NCBI RefSeq assembly: GCF_007483665.1
Contig: NZ_VIQO01000011.1
Location: 124,001 to 188,000 of the forward strand
Source: Catellatospora sichuanensis
GTDB lineage: Bacteria > Actinomycetota > Actinomycetes > Mycobacteriales > Micromonosporaceae
Reading direction: 5' to 3'
DNA length: 64,000 nt
Shown: positions 44,852 to 52,919 of the stretch, one piece after another
Layout of the letters: each line of letters opens with the position of its first letter
Position numbering within the stretch: the stretch's first letter is position 1
Translations under genes and position numbers: made by a program
Notes under the pieces: model-generated
Told to the model about the DNA's origin: nothing
The model's database searches: none
Seen by the model: the letters and a program-made list of their open reading frames with translations, nothing else

Positions 44852-44883
44852 CGTGGGCCCGGGAATCGTCCCCCGGGCCCACG
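44852..44883 (-). terminator. Hairpin after the two-domain VOC gene
   Basis: CGTGGGCCCGGG pairs with CCCGGGCCCACG (12 bp, 8-nt loop), starting 9 nt after the VOC stop on the minus strand. Confidence 0.75.
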
Positions 44884-44891
44884 TCGACGCG

Positions 44892-45599
44892 CTACCGGTT
44901 CGACACGCGGAAGGCGTTGCCGTCGGGATCGGTCAGCGCCGTCCAGCCGGCCTCGCCGGTGTCCGCGCGCTTTGCGCCCAGTGACAGCAGGCGGTCCACC
45001 TCCGCCTGCACCTCGCCGACCGCGGTGAGGTCGAAATACAGCCGGTCCTTGGCCGGCCTCGACATATACGGCGGGCCACCCCACGTGATCTTGGGACCGC
45101 CCTGCGGGGACTGGATCGCGGTCTCCTGGTCCTGGTCCCAGACCAGCGGCCAGCCCAGCGCCGCACTCCAGAAGTACCCGACCTCCGGCGTACCGTCGCA
45201 GGACAGCGCACCGATGAACCCGCAGCCGTCGAGGAACCTGTTGCCGGGCTCGATGACACAGAACTCGTTGCCCTCGGGGTCGGCCATCACCACGTGGTCC
45301 GCGTCGGGGCCCTGGCCGACGTCGATGCGCCGGCCGCCGAGCTCCAGCGCCCTGGCCACCGTCGCCTGCTGTTCCTCCAGGGAGCCGCTCGTCAGGTCGA
45401 AGTGGATCAGGTTCCGCTCGGTCTTCTCGTGCTGCGTCGGCACGAACCGGATCCGGATTCCGAGGTCGTCACCGGGCAGCAGCAGCACGCCGTCGCGCGG
45501 GTCGTCGACCAGCTGCCTGCCCAGCACTCCGGCCCAGAACCGCGCCAGACCCAGCGGTTCGATCGCATCGAAGCACAGCGCAAACAGTTGACTGGTCAT
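44892..45599 (-). CDS. Two-domain VOC-family protein
   Basis: A 235-aa protein with two tandem VOC half-domains (about 1-120 and 125-235). Both halves end with a DPEGNEFCVIEP or DPDGNAFRVSNR strand, and the first has ALCFDAIEPLGLARFWAGVL. Actinobacteria hold many such proteins; most have no known substrate, some give antibiotic tolerance. ATG 45599 (MTSQLF) follows AGGACA; an ATG 12 nt earlier is also in frame. A strong hairpin follows the stop. Confidence 0.8.
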   Translation of the reverse strand: MTSQLFALCFDAIEPLGLARFWAGVLGRQLVDDPRDGVLLLPGDDLGIRIRFVPTQHEKTERNLIHFDLTSGSLEEQQATVARALELGGRRIDVGQGPDADHVVMADPEGNEFCVIEPGNRFLDGCGFIGALSCDGTPEVGYFWSAALGWPLVWDQDQETAIQSPQGGPKITWGGPPYMSRPAKDRLYFDLTAVGEVQAEVDRLLSLGAKRADTGEAGWTALTDPDGNAFRVSNR

Positions 45600-45668
45600 T
45601 GTCCTACCCATCTTCACCGATCGATCGCCACCGACAGCACGCGTTGTCAGCCGCTCGAACGGAAGCCT

Positions 45669-45797
45669 ATGGGCGGGTGGACGCCGCCGCAGCCGAGTAT
45701 TCGGCGACGCACCGCCGCCGACGTCCACCCTGAGGCCGTCGCCGAAGCCGATCAGGCGTTCACCCGACTGCGCTCGGGAACGGGTGCCGAGTCGTAG
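45669..45797 (+). CDS. Possible 42-aa small protein
   Basis: In the 221-nt gap between two minus-strand genes, an open frame begins with ATG 45669, has GGAAG 3 nt upstream, shows ~80% GC at third positions and encodes a small charged peptide (MGGWTPPQPSIRR start). GC-rich DNA often gives such frames by chance; no homologue is recognised. The rest of the gap shows nothing. Confidence 0.2.
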   Translation: MGGWTPPQPSIRRRTAADVHPEAVAEADQAFTRLRSGTGAES

Positions 45798-45820
45798 TCG
45801 CCCGGACGCGGGCCAGGCGA

Positions 45821-46576
45821 TCAGCCGTCGTGGGGATCCGCCGCTGATGAATCGCCGAGCTGCAACCGCTCTCGGAGCCGTCGCGCTTCGCGGCCGCGAT
45901 ACACGCGAAGAACGCTCTCGAGCGTGTCACGTACGTCCTGGTCGGGATGATCGGCCAGATAGGCCAGTTCCTCGGCGCCGCCACGGCGACCCTGGCCCAG
46001 GTCCGAGAGCACGTCGATGATCTCGTCGGCGGTGGTCGCCGTCCGCAGCCGCGCCATCAGTTCGCTCTTCGGCTTCGGCGGCTCGTCGTAGGGGAACCGG
46101 CGGCGCAGGCCGGCGACCCCGTACCCGCCGCGCTGCTGGCAGGCCGGACACAGGCAGGGCCGCCGGCCATGGGCCGCGGGCAGGTACCGCCAGCCGACTC
46201 CCTGCGGGACGTCACGGATCCGGCGTACCTCGGCGGCGGTGACCGCGCGGGGCACGAACACCTCGTAGCCGCGCGGATCAGCGAGCTCGCGCACCGTCGC
46301 GACGGCCTGTGCGGCGGTGACCCGGCGTGGTTCGGTTCCGTAGTGTCCGACGGTCACCGGCTCGTCGTCCGGCAGCCGCAGATGAACCGCCATCAGCACG
46401 CCCGCGTGCCAGCGCCGGAGCTCACGCACCCATTGGTAGGTGAGCGTGAACGACGGCAGCACCGGCATGCAGTACACACCGCGGTCGCCGGCCCGCCCGT
46501 GGCTGCGCGCGGCGATTCCCGAACGCTCGACCCGTCGAGCCGACCGCTCCCCGGTGATGTGCACGAACTCCGCCAT
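45821..46576 (-). CDS. Hypothetical protein: possible ART-like start, Cys cluster, HEAT-like tail
   Basis: A 251-aa protein I cannot assign. Residues 1-40 read VHITGERSARRVERSGI then GVYCMPVLPSF, resembling the start of ADP-ribosyltransferase/Tpt1-like folds (an H...GxxxGVY arrangement); this is only a resemblance. Cys141, Cys143 and Cys146 (CLCPAC) could bind zinc with another ligand. The last ~80 residues (TADEIIDVLSDLGQG, ELAYLADHPDQDVRDTLESV) look like a HEAT-type helical repeat. ATG 46576 is the first start fitting these features; an open frame further upstream shows no features. Confidence 0.55.
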   Translation of the reverse strand: MAEFVHITGERSARRVERSGIAARSHGRAGDRGVYCMPVLPSFTLTYQWVRELRRWHAGVLMAVHLRLPDDEPVTVGHYGTEPRRVTAAQAVATVRELADPRGYEVFVPRAVTAAEVRRIRDVPQGVGWRYLPAAHGRRPCLCPACQQRGGYGVAGLRRRFPYDEPPKPKSELMARLRTATTADEIIDVLSDLGQGRRGGAEELAYLADHPDQDVRDTLESVLRVYRGREARRLRERLQLGDSSAADPHDG

Positions 46577-46709
46577 GCCGGGGATGGTAGCCAGCCCGCG
46601 GATGATGATGCCCGCGAGTTTCGCGCACCCGACCCGCGGGACCGTGCACCTTCTGGCTACACGACCAGCGGGCCTGACACCCACGCGCGGGTCCGGCACA
46701 CTGTTCGCC

Positions 46710-47357
46710 ATGATGCGGGGGCATGATCCCGGGCGGTGGATGGCGGCCGGGCCGGTCGTGGGGACGGTGTTGGGCACCGTCGACTCGGTGGTGAACCACG
46801 TGCCGAGGTGGCTCGGCGAAGGCGGCATGGCGCGCGCCGAGCGTGGCGGCTGGTCGCAGGCCGCCGAGTTCGCCAGCCTGGCTCTCGACGCCGGGTGGTT
46901 GTGGGCCGCGACGGCCGTGCTGGTGGGCTGGCTGGCGAGCCGGGAGGCACGACCCGTCGCGGGGATGCTGCGCGGTGCCGTGGCGGGGACCCTCGCGCTG
47001 GTGTTCGCCACCACCGCCTACTTCTACTGGGACGCGCTCTTCGACGGCGGCCCATGGTGGTCCGTGTTCTGGCTGATCGGCAGCGTGGCGGTCGGCCCTG
47101 TGCTCGGGGTCGCCGGCGCGCTGATCCGGCGACCCGGCCTGGTCGGGACACTCGCCGCCCTGCTCGTGCCTGCGGGCGCCGCGCTGCAGATGGTGGTGCT
47201 GCCGCCGCCGCCGGAAAGCCTGATGGCCCAGCCGATGCGGCTGACGGTCTGGGTGTCGGCAGCGGCAGCCGCCGTGTTGATCATCCGCGCGGCCCGGGCG
47301 GACGGGGCTGCTCGGGCCGCGGACGGAAGCGAGGAGCCTGCGGCGGTGCCACAGTGA
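46710..47357 (+). CDS. Hypothetical multi-pass membrane protein
   Basis: A 215-aa protein with five or six hydrophobic helices (GPVVGTVLGTVDSVV, GWLWAATAVLVGWLA, MLRGAVAGTLALVFATTAYF, LIGSVAVGPVLGVAGALI and AVLIIRAA). Unknown family. A second ATG lies 3 nt inside the first. It converges with the ABC permease gene, whose stop is 10 nt away. Confidence 0.6.
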   Translation: MMRGHDPGRWMAAGPVVGTVLGTVDSVVNHVPRWLGEGGMARAERGGWSQAAEFASLALDAGWLWAATAVLVGWLASREARPVAGMLRGAVAGTLALVFATTAYFYWDALFDGGPWWSVFWLIGSVAVGPVLGVAGALIRRPGLVGTLAALLVPAGAALQMVVLPPPPESLMAQPMRLTVWVSAAAAAVLIIRAARADGAARAADGSEEPAAVPQ

Positions 47358-47366
47358 CCACTGTGG

Positions 47367-48101
47367 TCAGGCGACGTCGCGGCGGGCGGTGAAGGCGACA
47401 GCCGCCGACGCGAAGAGCACGGCGTACCCGGCCAGCAGTGTCGCGGCGCCCCATTGCGGCAGCCCGTCGGCGATCGAGGCGGGCAGCCGGCCGAGCGCGG
47501 TTCCGGCCGAGAACGGCAGGTAACGGGTCACGTCCCGCCCGGCGACCTGCCCGACGATGCCTTCGACCAGCGCGAGCCACGCCAGCGAACCGGCGACCGC
47601 GACGGCGAGGTTGCGCACCAGCGCGCCGATACCCACGCCGATGGCGGCGAACGCGGCGTTCCATGCGACGTCACCGGCGACGGTGCGCCACAGCTCGGCG
47701 TCCGACCACGGCATGGTGTGCCCAGCCGCGGTCAGCCACCCCCAGGTGACGATCAGCGACAGCCCTGCACCGAGCACGGCGAAGCCCGCGCCGGCGGTGG
47801 TGGCCACGGCCAGTTTCGCGACCACGACCCGGCTGCGGCGAGGCGTGCCCAGGTACGTGTCGGTGATGGTCTTGTGCCGGTACTCCCCCGCCACCACGAG
47901 GATGCCCAGCATCAACGCGACCAGCGACGTCAGCCCGACATGCGCGACCGCGCCGGTCGCAGTCGCCGCCTGGTCGAGCGGCATGTTCGACAGCGGGCCG
48001 GCCGCGCCGAGGGTTATCAGAGCGAGCTGGACCGCGAGCAGGATCCACGGGCCGCGGGTGGTGCGCAACTTGAGCCATTCGTTGCCGATGAGCGTGAGCA
48101 C
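47367..48101 (-). CDS. ABC-2 type transporter permease
   Basis: A 244-aa ABC exporter permease with about six helices. The start MLTLIGNEWLKLRTTRGPW and the segment GEYRHKTITDTYLGTPRR are typical of the ABC-2 permeases that pair with drug- or peptide-type ATPases in actinobacteria. It starts 13 nt after the ATPase stop, so it is the second gene of that operon. Substrate unknown; control by the adjacent two-component system suggests a cell-envelope or antibiotic stress role. Confidence 0.85.
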   Translation of the reverse strand: MLTLIGNEWLKLRTTRGPWILLAVQLALITLGAAGPLSNMPLDQAATATGAVAHVGLTSLVALMLGILVVAGEYRHKTITDTYLGTPRRSRVVVAKLAVATTAGAGFAVLGAGLSLIVTWGWLTAAGHTMPWSDAELWRTVAGDVAWNAAFAAIGVGIGALVRNLAVAVAGSLAWLALVEGIVGQVAGRDVTRYLPFSAGTALGRLPASIADGLPQWGAATLLAGYAVLFASAAVAFTARRDVA

Positions 48102-48114
48102 GGGGCGGTCTCCT

Positions 48115-48855
48115 TCAGCGCACCGCGGCGGCGGCCGCGGGGTCGTCGTGGTCGGTGGTCAGCCGCAGGAACGCGTCCTCGAGCGAGCCGTCGCGGGTGT
48201 GCAGGTCGGCGAGTGGCCCGTCGAAGGTGAGCCGCCCGCGGGCGACGATGACGACGCGGTCGGCGGTCTGGGCGATCTCCGACAGCACGTGGCTGGACAC
48301 GATGACGGTGCGGCCGGTGGCGGCCCGCTCGCGCAGCAGGTCGCGCAGCCAAGCCATGCCTGCGGGGTCCAGGCCGTTGGCGGGCTCGTCGAGCACCAGT
48401 ACCTGCGGGTCGCCCAGGAGCGCGGTGGCCAGTCCCAGGCGCTGGCGCATGCCGAGGGAGTACCCGCCGACGCGCCGGCCGGCGGCGTCGGACAGGCCGA
48501 CGTCGTCCAGGACCTCCTCCACCCGCGCGGTCGGCAGACCGGCGGTGTGCGCGGCGATGCGCAGGTGGTCGCGACCTCGGCGGGCGGGGTGGAATCCGGT
48601 CGCCTCCAGCACCGCGCCGACGGCCCGGCGCGGCTGCGGCAGGTCGGCGTACGCCCGCCCGCAGATCAGTGCCTGCCCGGCGGTAGGACCGACCAGGCCC
48701 AGCATCATCCGCAGAGTCGTGGTCTTGCCTGCGCCGTTCGGGCCGAGGAAGCCGGTCACCTGCCCGGCCGGTACGTCGAAGGTGAGGTCGTGCACGGCCC
48801 GCACCGGGCCGAAGTGTTTGCTCAGCCCGCGGACCGAGATGTCGATGGACGCCAC
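48115..48855 (-). CDS. ABC exporter ATP-binding protein
   Basis: A 246-aa ABC ATPase with Walker A GPNGAGKTTT, Q-loop, signature YSLGMRQRLGLA, Walker B VLVLDEPANGLDP and a switch His in SSHVLSEIA. It is of the ABC-2/CcmA-like class that drives a separate permease. GTG 48855 is the only start that fits the domain; AAGG lies ~6 nt upstream. Divergent from the histidine kinase gene across 178 nt containing a 24-bp palindrome. Confidence 0.9.
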   Translation of the reverse strand: MASIDISVRGLSKHFGPVRAVHDLTFDVPAGQVTGFLGPNGAGKTTTLRMMLGLVGPTAGQALICGRAYADLPQPRRAVGAVLEATGFHPARRGRDHLRIAAHTAGLPTARVEEVLDDVGLSDAAGRRVGGYSLGMRQRLGLATALLGDPQVLVLDEPANGLDPAGMAWLRDLLRERAATGRTVIVSSHVLSEIAQTADRVVIVARGRLTFDGPLADLHTRDGSLEDAFLRLTTDHDDPAAAAAVR

Positions 48856-48956
48856 ATCGAGCCTTTCCACACGAGGCCGGGCATCCGTGTCCCGGCGGCA
48901 GGCACCACCATCCCCGCCGGCGGCAGGCCCTGTCGTCGCCCGGCCGCGCCATCTTC

Positions 48957-48980
48957 GGCGTACCGCAGGTGCGGTACGCC
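48957..48980. promoter_or_regulatory. 24-bp palindrome between ABC and two-component genes
   Basis: GGCGTACCGCA and TGCGGTACGCC are perfect 11-bp arms around GG. Its centre is 65 nt upstream of the kinase start, which also looks like the transcription start, and ~113 nt upstream of the ABC start. A NarL-type dimer site for the adjacent response regulator is the best guess. Confidence 0.6.
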
Positions 48981-49021
48981 ACCTACCACCGCCGGGCGAC
49001 GCGGCCCGACCGCGCACCGCA

Positions 49022-49027
49022 TAACCT
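49022..49027 (+). promoter_or_regulatory. -10 box of the histidine kinase gene (leaderless)
   Basis: TAACCT ends 6 nt before ATG 49034, the same arrangement as the corA-like gene. No good -35 is seen, which would suit an activated promoter using the palindrome at -65. Confidence 0.45.
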
Positions 49028-49033
49028 GGTCCG

Positions 49034-50239
49034 ATGACCGTGCTGGACCGGCTGCGCGCCGCCGCCGCACGCCGTCCGCACGCCGACATCGCGATCGCCG
49101 TCGTGATCTACACGGTCACGCTCGTCACGACAGCCGCCGGGCCGGCCGGCGCCCCCGTCGACCCGCACGGCCTGACCCTGGCCACCTTCACCTGCGGCGC
49201 GCTGGCCGCCCGCAGCTACCGGCCGTTCCTGGTGCTGCTGGTCACGACGGTCGGGGCCGAGTCGTACCTGCTGCACTACCACGACCACCACGGGCAGATG
49301 GTGCTGGCCGCGCCGCTGGTCGCCCTCTACACCGTCGCGGAGTTCTCCCACCGGCGCCGCCCGCTGATCGTCGGCGGCCTGGTCATGGCTGTGTTCGGGG
49401 GCATCCACCTGCTGGTGCGGCCCGCGACGTGGATCGGCGCCGAGAACATCGCTCTCGGCGCACTCGGCGCCCTGGCCGTCGCCGCCGGGACCGCATCACG
49501 GCACCGGCGGGCCTGGCTGGCCGAGGCTCAGGCCGCCGCGGCGCATGCCGAAGCAGACCGCGAGGCCGAAGCCGCCCGCCGCGTCACCGAGGAGCGGCTG
49601 CGCATCGCCCGGGAACTGCACGACGCCCTCGGCCACCACCTCGCCCTCATCCACGTCCAGGCCGGTGTCGCCGCCCACGTCCTCGACCAGCGCGCCGACG
49701 TGCCGCTCCCCCGGCAGCAGGCACGCGAGGCGGTGGCGCACATCGCCACCGCCAGCAGGACCGCGCTGGCCGACCTGGCCGACACGGTCGGGCTGCTGCG
49801 TCAGCCTGACGACCTGACCCCGGCCGTCCAGCCGGCAACCGGACTCGACGGCATCAACGACCTGCTGCGCGCCTTCGAACGGCTCGGGCTGACCATCACG
49901 GAACACACCCTCGGCACACCCCGGCCGGTACCCGCCGCCGCCGACCTCACCGCCTACCGCATCGTGCAGGAGTCCCTCACCAACGTGTGCAAGCACGCCG
50001 GCCCGGTCGCGGTCGTCGTGCGCTGGACCTACCTGCCGCAGACCTTGCACGTGACCGTCGACAACGCCGCCGGCCGGCAGTTGCCCGAACCCGGCGCACG
50101 CGGCGGCGAGGGACACGGCCTGACCGGGATGCGCGAACGCGTCGGCGCCCTGGGGGGCGCCTTCACCTCGGGACCGCTGCCCGACGGCGGGTTCCGCATC
50201 ACGGCCGCGCTGCCCCTGGCGGCCGGAGCGCCCGCGTGA
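49034..50239 (+). CDS. NarL-partner histidine kinase (HisKA_3)
   Basis: A 401-aa sensor kinase. About five N-terminal helices (~18-155) give a small membrane sensor, then a HisKA_3 dimerisation segment with phosphoacceptor His196 in RIARELHDALGHHLALI and an HATPase_c domain with AYRIVQESLTNVCKHA and GHGLTGMRERV. Stop and the start of the response regulator overlap as GTGA. The adjacent ABC exporter is probably its target. Sensing signal not known. Confidence 0.9.
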   Translation: MTVLDRLRAAAARRPHADIAIAVVIYTVTLVTTAAGPAGAPVDPHGLTLATFTCGALAARSYRPFLVLLVTTVGAESYLLHYHDHHGQMVLAAPLVALYTVAEFSHRRRPLIVGGLVMAVFGGIHLLVRPATWIGAENIALGALGALAVAAGTASRHRRAWLAEAQAAAAHAEADREAEAARRVTEERLRIARELHDALGHHLALIHVQAGVAAHVLDQRADVPLPRQQAREAVAHIATASRTALADLADTVGLLRQPDDLTPAVQPATGLDGINDLLRAFERLGLTITEHTLGTPRPVPAAADLTAYRIVQESLTNVCKHAGPVAVVVRWTYLPQTLHVTVDNAAGRQLPEPGARGGEGHGLTGMRERVGALGGAFTSGPLPDGGFRITAALPLAAGAPA

Positions 50240-50940
50240 GCATCAAGGTCATGCTCGCCGACGACCAGCCACTGGTCCGGGCCGGGTTCGCGTTCTTCGT
50301 CGACACCGCACCTGACATGCTGCTCGTCGGCCAGGCCGGCGACGGCGCACAGGCCATCGAACTCGCACGGTCCACCGTGCCCGATGTCGTGGTCATGGAC
50401 ATCCGCATGCCGGGCCTCGACGGCCTGGCCGCCACCGCCCACATCACCGCCGACCCTGCCCTGGCCGCCACCCGGGTGCTGATCCTGACCACCTTCGAGC
50501 TCGACGAGTACGTCTACACCGCCCTGCGTGCCGGGGCCGCGGGCTTCCTCGGCAAGAGCACCGAACCCGCCGACCTGCTCGAAGCGATCCGCACCGTGCA
50601 CCGCGGCGACGCACTGCTGTCACCCACCGCCGTCAAATCCTTGATCAGCCGGTTCCTCACCCAGCCCGCACAGACCTCAGCGGTCACCGATGGGCGGCTG
50701 GCCGCACTCACCGACCGGGAACGGGAGGTGCTGGCCCTGGTCGCCACCGGGATGAGCAACGACGAGATCGCCGTTCGACTCGTCGTCAGCCCGCACACCG
50801 CCAAGACCCACGTCAACCGGGCCATGACCAAACTCGGTGCCCGCGACCGCGCCCAGCTCGTCATCGCCGCGTACGAAAGCGGCCTCGTCCGGCCCACGGC
50901 GCAGGTCGCCTCACCGCCGCCTGGCCCGCCAGGTCGGTGA
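50236..50940 (+). CDS. NarL/FixJ-family response regulator
   Basis: A 234-aa regulator: receiver domain with phosphoacceptor Asp55 (VVVMDIRMPG), acidic DD near residues 9-10 and conserved Lys in GKSTEPADLL, then a LuxR-type helix-turn-helix (LTDREREVLALVATGMSNDE followed by SPHTAKTHVNRAM). GTG 50236 is in the stop of the kinase gene, so the two are coupled. The likely site is the palindrome at 48957-48980. Confidence 0.92.
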   Translation: MSIKVMLADDQPLVRAGFAFFVDTAPDMLLVGQAGDGAQAIELARSTVPDVVVMDIRMPGLDGLAATAHITADPALAATRVLILTTFELDEYVYTALRAGAAGFLGKSTEPADLLEAIRTVHRGDALLSPTAVKSLISRFLTQPAQTSAVTDGRLAALTDREREVLALVATGMSNDEIAVRLVVSPHTAKTHVNRAMTKLGARDRAQLVIAAYESGLVRPTAQVASPPPGPPGR

Positions 50941-51026
50941 AGCGTCTGCAGTCCCTTCACCGCGCAAGGCCTGCGGGCGGTCGGGCCAAGCGGCGGCCTG
51001 CGGACAGGAGGCGCACCCATCCACGA

Positions 51027-51413
51027 TCATGCGGGCTGGAACAGCTCCACCGGGTTGCCGGCAGGGTCGTCGAGCACGATCTGCTGCCCGCCAGGGCCGG
51101 TGACGATGTCGTTGCGGAAACTGACCCCGGCAGCGCGCAGCCGGTCGGCCTCGGCGGCGATGTCCTCGACGATGAGGTGGATGCGGTTCCAGCCGCCCGG
51201 GGCGGGGATCCTGCCGTCGGGCATGGGCCGCCCGGCCGAACTCGTCGGCCCGGACAGCAGCAGTCGCAGGTTGCCGCGCCGTACGTCCGCGAACGCCGGA
51301 GGGAAGGCGGTGCCGACGGTGAAGCCGAGGTTGCCGGTGTAGAAGTCGACGGCGGCTTGCACGTCGTCGACCAGGTAGCGAACGTGGACGGTCGGGTCGG
51401 CGGGGCTGTTCAT
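51027..51413 (-). CDS. VOC-family protein in the arsR-arsC operon
   Basis: A 128-aa VOC protein (VRYLVDDVQAAVDFYTGNLG, WNRIHLIVEDIAAEADRLR, LDDPAGNPVELFQPA) with the usual His and Glu metal ligands. It starts inside the stop of the arsR-arsC fusion (ATGA overlap), so it is co-regulated. ArsI organo-arsenical lyases have Cys residues that bind arsenic; this protein has none, so ArsI is unlikely and its role in the operon is unknown. Confidence 0.82.
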   Translation of the reverse strand: MNSPADPTVHVRYLVDDVQAAVDFYTGNLGFTVGTAFPPAFADVRRGNLRLLLSGPTSSAGRPMPDGRIPAPGGWNRIHLIVEDIAAEADRLRAAGVSFRNDIVTGPGGQQIVLDDPAGNPVELFQPA

Positions 51414-52198
51414 GGCTCCTCCAGGGATATCGGGATCGCGAGGGTGTGCAGCAGGAAGCCGACCCGGTCGGACAGCTCGGCCGCCACCCGCTGAAACGCC
51501 GGGTAGCCGTCCGGATCACGGGCCGGGTCGGGGATGCTCCAGTGCGCGTACGGCGGACGTCCGCCGAACTCGGGACAGACCTCCCGGATTCGGTCACACA
51601 GGGTGATGACCTGGCTGAAGGTCTCACCGGCGTAGGTGTCCAGGTGTTTGGGCCGGGCCCCGGTGAGGTCGATGCCGTATTCGGCCATGACCGCAGTCGC
51701 ATGGGGATGAACGGGTTTCGGATGGCTGCCCGCGCTGTAGGCGTGCACCGTGGTGCCGGATCGATGGCGCAGGAACGCCTCGGCCATCTGGGAGCGAGAA
51801 CTGTTGCCGGTGCAAAGGAACAGGACCCGTGCCCCGCCCTGGACGGCCGGCGCGGCCGGTGCCTGCGGTGCGGCGAGCCGCAGCGCGGGGTGCAGCGCGC
51901 CCCCGGTCGCCGCCAGCAGTGCGCCGCACCGGGCGAGGTCGAGGCGATAGTAGGTGTCGCGGCCGTCGGCGCTGCTGCGCCGACCGGTGATCAGGCGGGC
52001 CTTGCGCAACCGTCCGAGGTGGTACGACACCAGATTCTGCGGTTGGCAGACCCGCTCGGTCAGCTCTCGAACGTTGCGGTCGCTCGTGGCGAGTTCACCG
52101 ATCAGGCGCCAGCGCACCGGATGCGCTGCCGCTTGGAGGAACTCGGGTACCTGGTCGAACGACTCGCGCTCCACCCCCCGACGATACATCAAATCCAT
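51410..52198 (-). CDS. ArsR repressor fused to thioredoxin-type arsenate reductase
   Basis: A 262-aa fusion. Residues ~12-110 are an ArsR/SmtB winged helix (PEFLQAAAHPVRWRLIGELA, NLVSYHLGRLRKARLI). Residues ~123-262 are a low-molecular-weight phosphatase/ArsC domain with the CX5R loop CTGNSSR (Cys129-Arg135), Cys201 and Cys208 in LCDRIREVC and Asp224 in IPDPARD. The Cys triad spacing equals that of thioredoxin-coupled ArsC (10/82/89 in S. aureus numbering), so both arsenate reduction and repression are predicted in one chain. ATG 52198, ATG 52189 and GTG 52177 are possible starts; the operator covers the first two. Confidence 0.88.
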   Translation of the reverse strand: MDLMYRRGVERESFDQVPEFLQAAAHPVRWRLIGELATSDRNVRELTERVCQPQNLVSYHLGRLRKARLITGRRSSADGRDTYYRLDLARCGALLAATGGALHPALRLAAPQAPAAPAVQGGARVLFLCTGNSSRSQMAEAFLRHRSGTTVHAYSAGSHPKPVHPHATAVMAEYGIDLTGARPKHLDTYAGETFSQVITLCDRIREVCPEFGGRPPYAHWSIPDPARDPDGYPAFQRVAAELSDRVGFLLHTLAIPISLEEP

Positions 52199-52208
52199 TT
52201 GATGTATC
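52183..52208. promoter_or_regulatory. 26-bp perfect palindrome over the arsR-arsC start
   Basis: GATACATCAAAT and ATTTGATGTATC are perfect 12-bp arms around CC. The ATCAAAT/ATTTGAT core is the usual ArsR/SmtB-type site. It covers the ATGs at 52198 and 52189, so repressor binding would block transcription and, if the GTG at 52177 is used, would leave the coding region clear. Confidence 0.8.
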
Positions 52209-52256
52209 TGCCGATTCGCGGGGCCCGCCGCGCCGGCGGTGGGCGAGCCGTCGAGG

Positions 52257-52919
52257 TCAGCGGTTACGTGGGGCCACCAGGCCGGTTTCGTAGGCGATGA
52301 CGACGAGTTGGGCGCGGTCGCGGGCGTGGAGTTTGGCCATGGCGCGATTGACATGGGTTTTCGCGGTCAGCGCGCTGATCACCATGTGTTCGGCGATCTG
52401 CTCGTTGGACAGGCCCCGCGCCACCAGCGTCACAGCCTCGCGCTCGCGGTTGGTCAGCCACCGCAGGCTGCTGCCGGCCTCCGGCTGGCGCGGCTCGGTG
52501 ACGTACCGGTCGATGAGCTTGCGGGTGATCGACGGGGCGAGCAGCGCGTCGCCGCGGGCCGCGACGCGCATGGCGTGCAGGAAGTCCACCGGCTCGATGT
52601 CCTTGACGAGGAAACCTGCCGCCCCGGCGCGCAGCGCGTTGAAGACGTGTTCGTCGATGCCGTAATTGGTGAGGATGACCACGTGGACACAGGCCAGGGC
52701 CGCATCGGCGGCAATGTGCCGGGTGACTTCGATGCCGTCCATGACCGGCATCTGGATGTCGACGAGCGCGATGTCGGGCAGGTGTCGTCTGACGAGTGCC
52801 AGGCCTTCCTGCCCGTCGGCGGCTTCGGCCACCACCTTGATGTCGTCCTCGGCGTCGAGGAGCGCACGGAATCCGCTGCGAAGCAGCGGCTGGTCGTCGA
52901 CGAGCACGATGCGGATCAT
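52257..52919 (-). CDS. NarL/FixJ-family response regulator
   Basis: A 220-aa regulator. Receiver phosphoacceptor Asp54 (IALVDIQMPVMDG), DD at 8-9 and a conserved Lys in LVKDIEPVDFL are present; LuxR-type HTH has LTNREREAVTLVARGLSNEQ then SALTAKTHVNRAMAKL. Its ATG overlaps the TGA of the histidine kinase gene, so it is the second gene of that pair. Targets may include the nearby divergent DUF6223 gene. Confidence 0.92.
   Translation of the reverse strand: MIRIVLVDDQPLLRSGFRALLDAEDDIKVVAEAADGQEGLALVRRHLPDIALVDIQMPVMDGIEVTRHIAADAALACVHVVILTNYGIDEHVFNALRAGAAGFLVKDIEPVDFLHAMRVAARGDALLAPSITRKLIDRYVTEPRQPEAGSSLRWLTNREREAVTLVARGLSNEQIAEHMVISALTAKTHVNRAMAKLHARDRAQLVVIAYETGLVAPRNR

Noticed and set aside
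51027-51413. ArsI organo-arsenical lyase
   Set aside because: The protein contains no Cys, which ArsI needs to bind arsenic.
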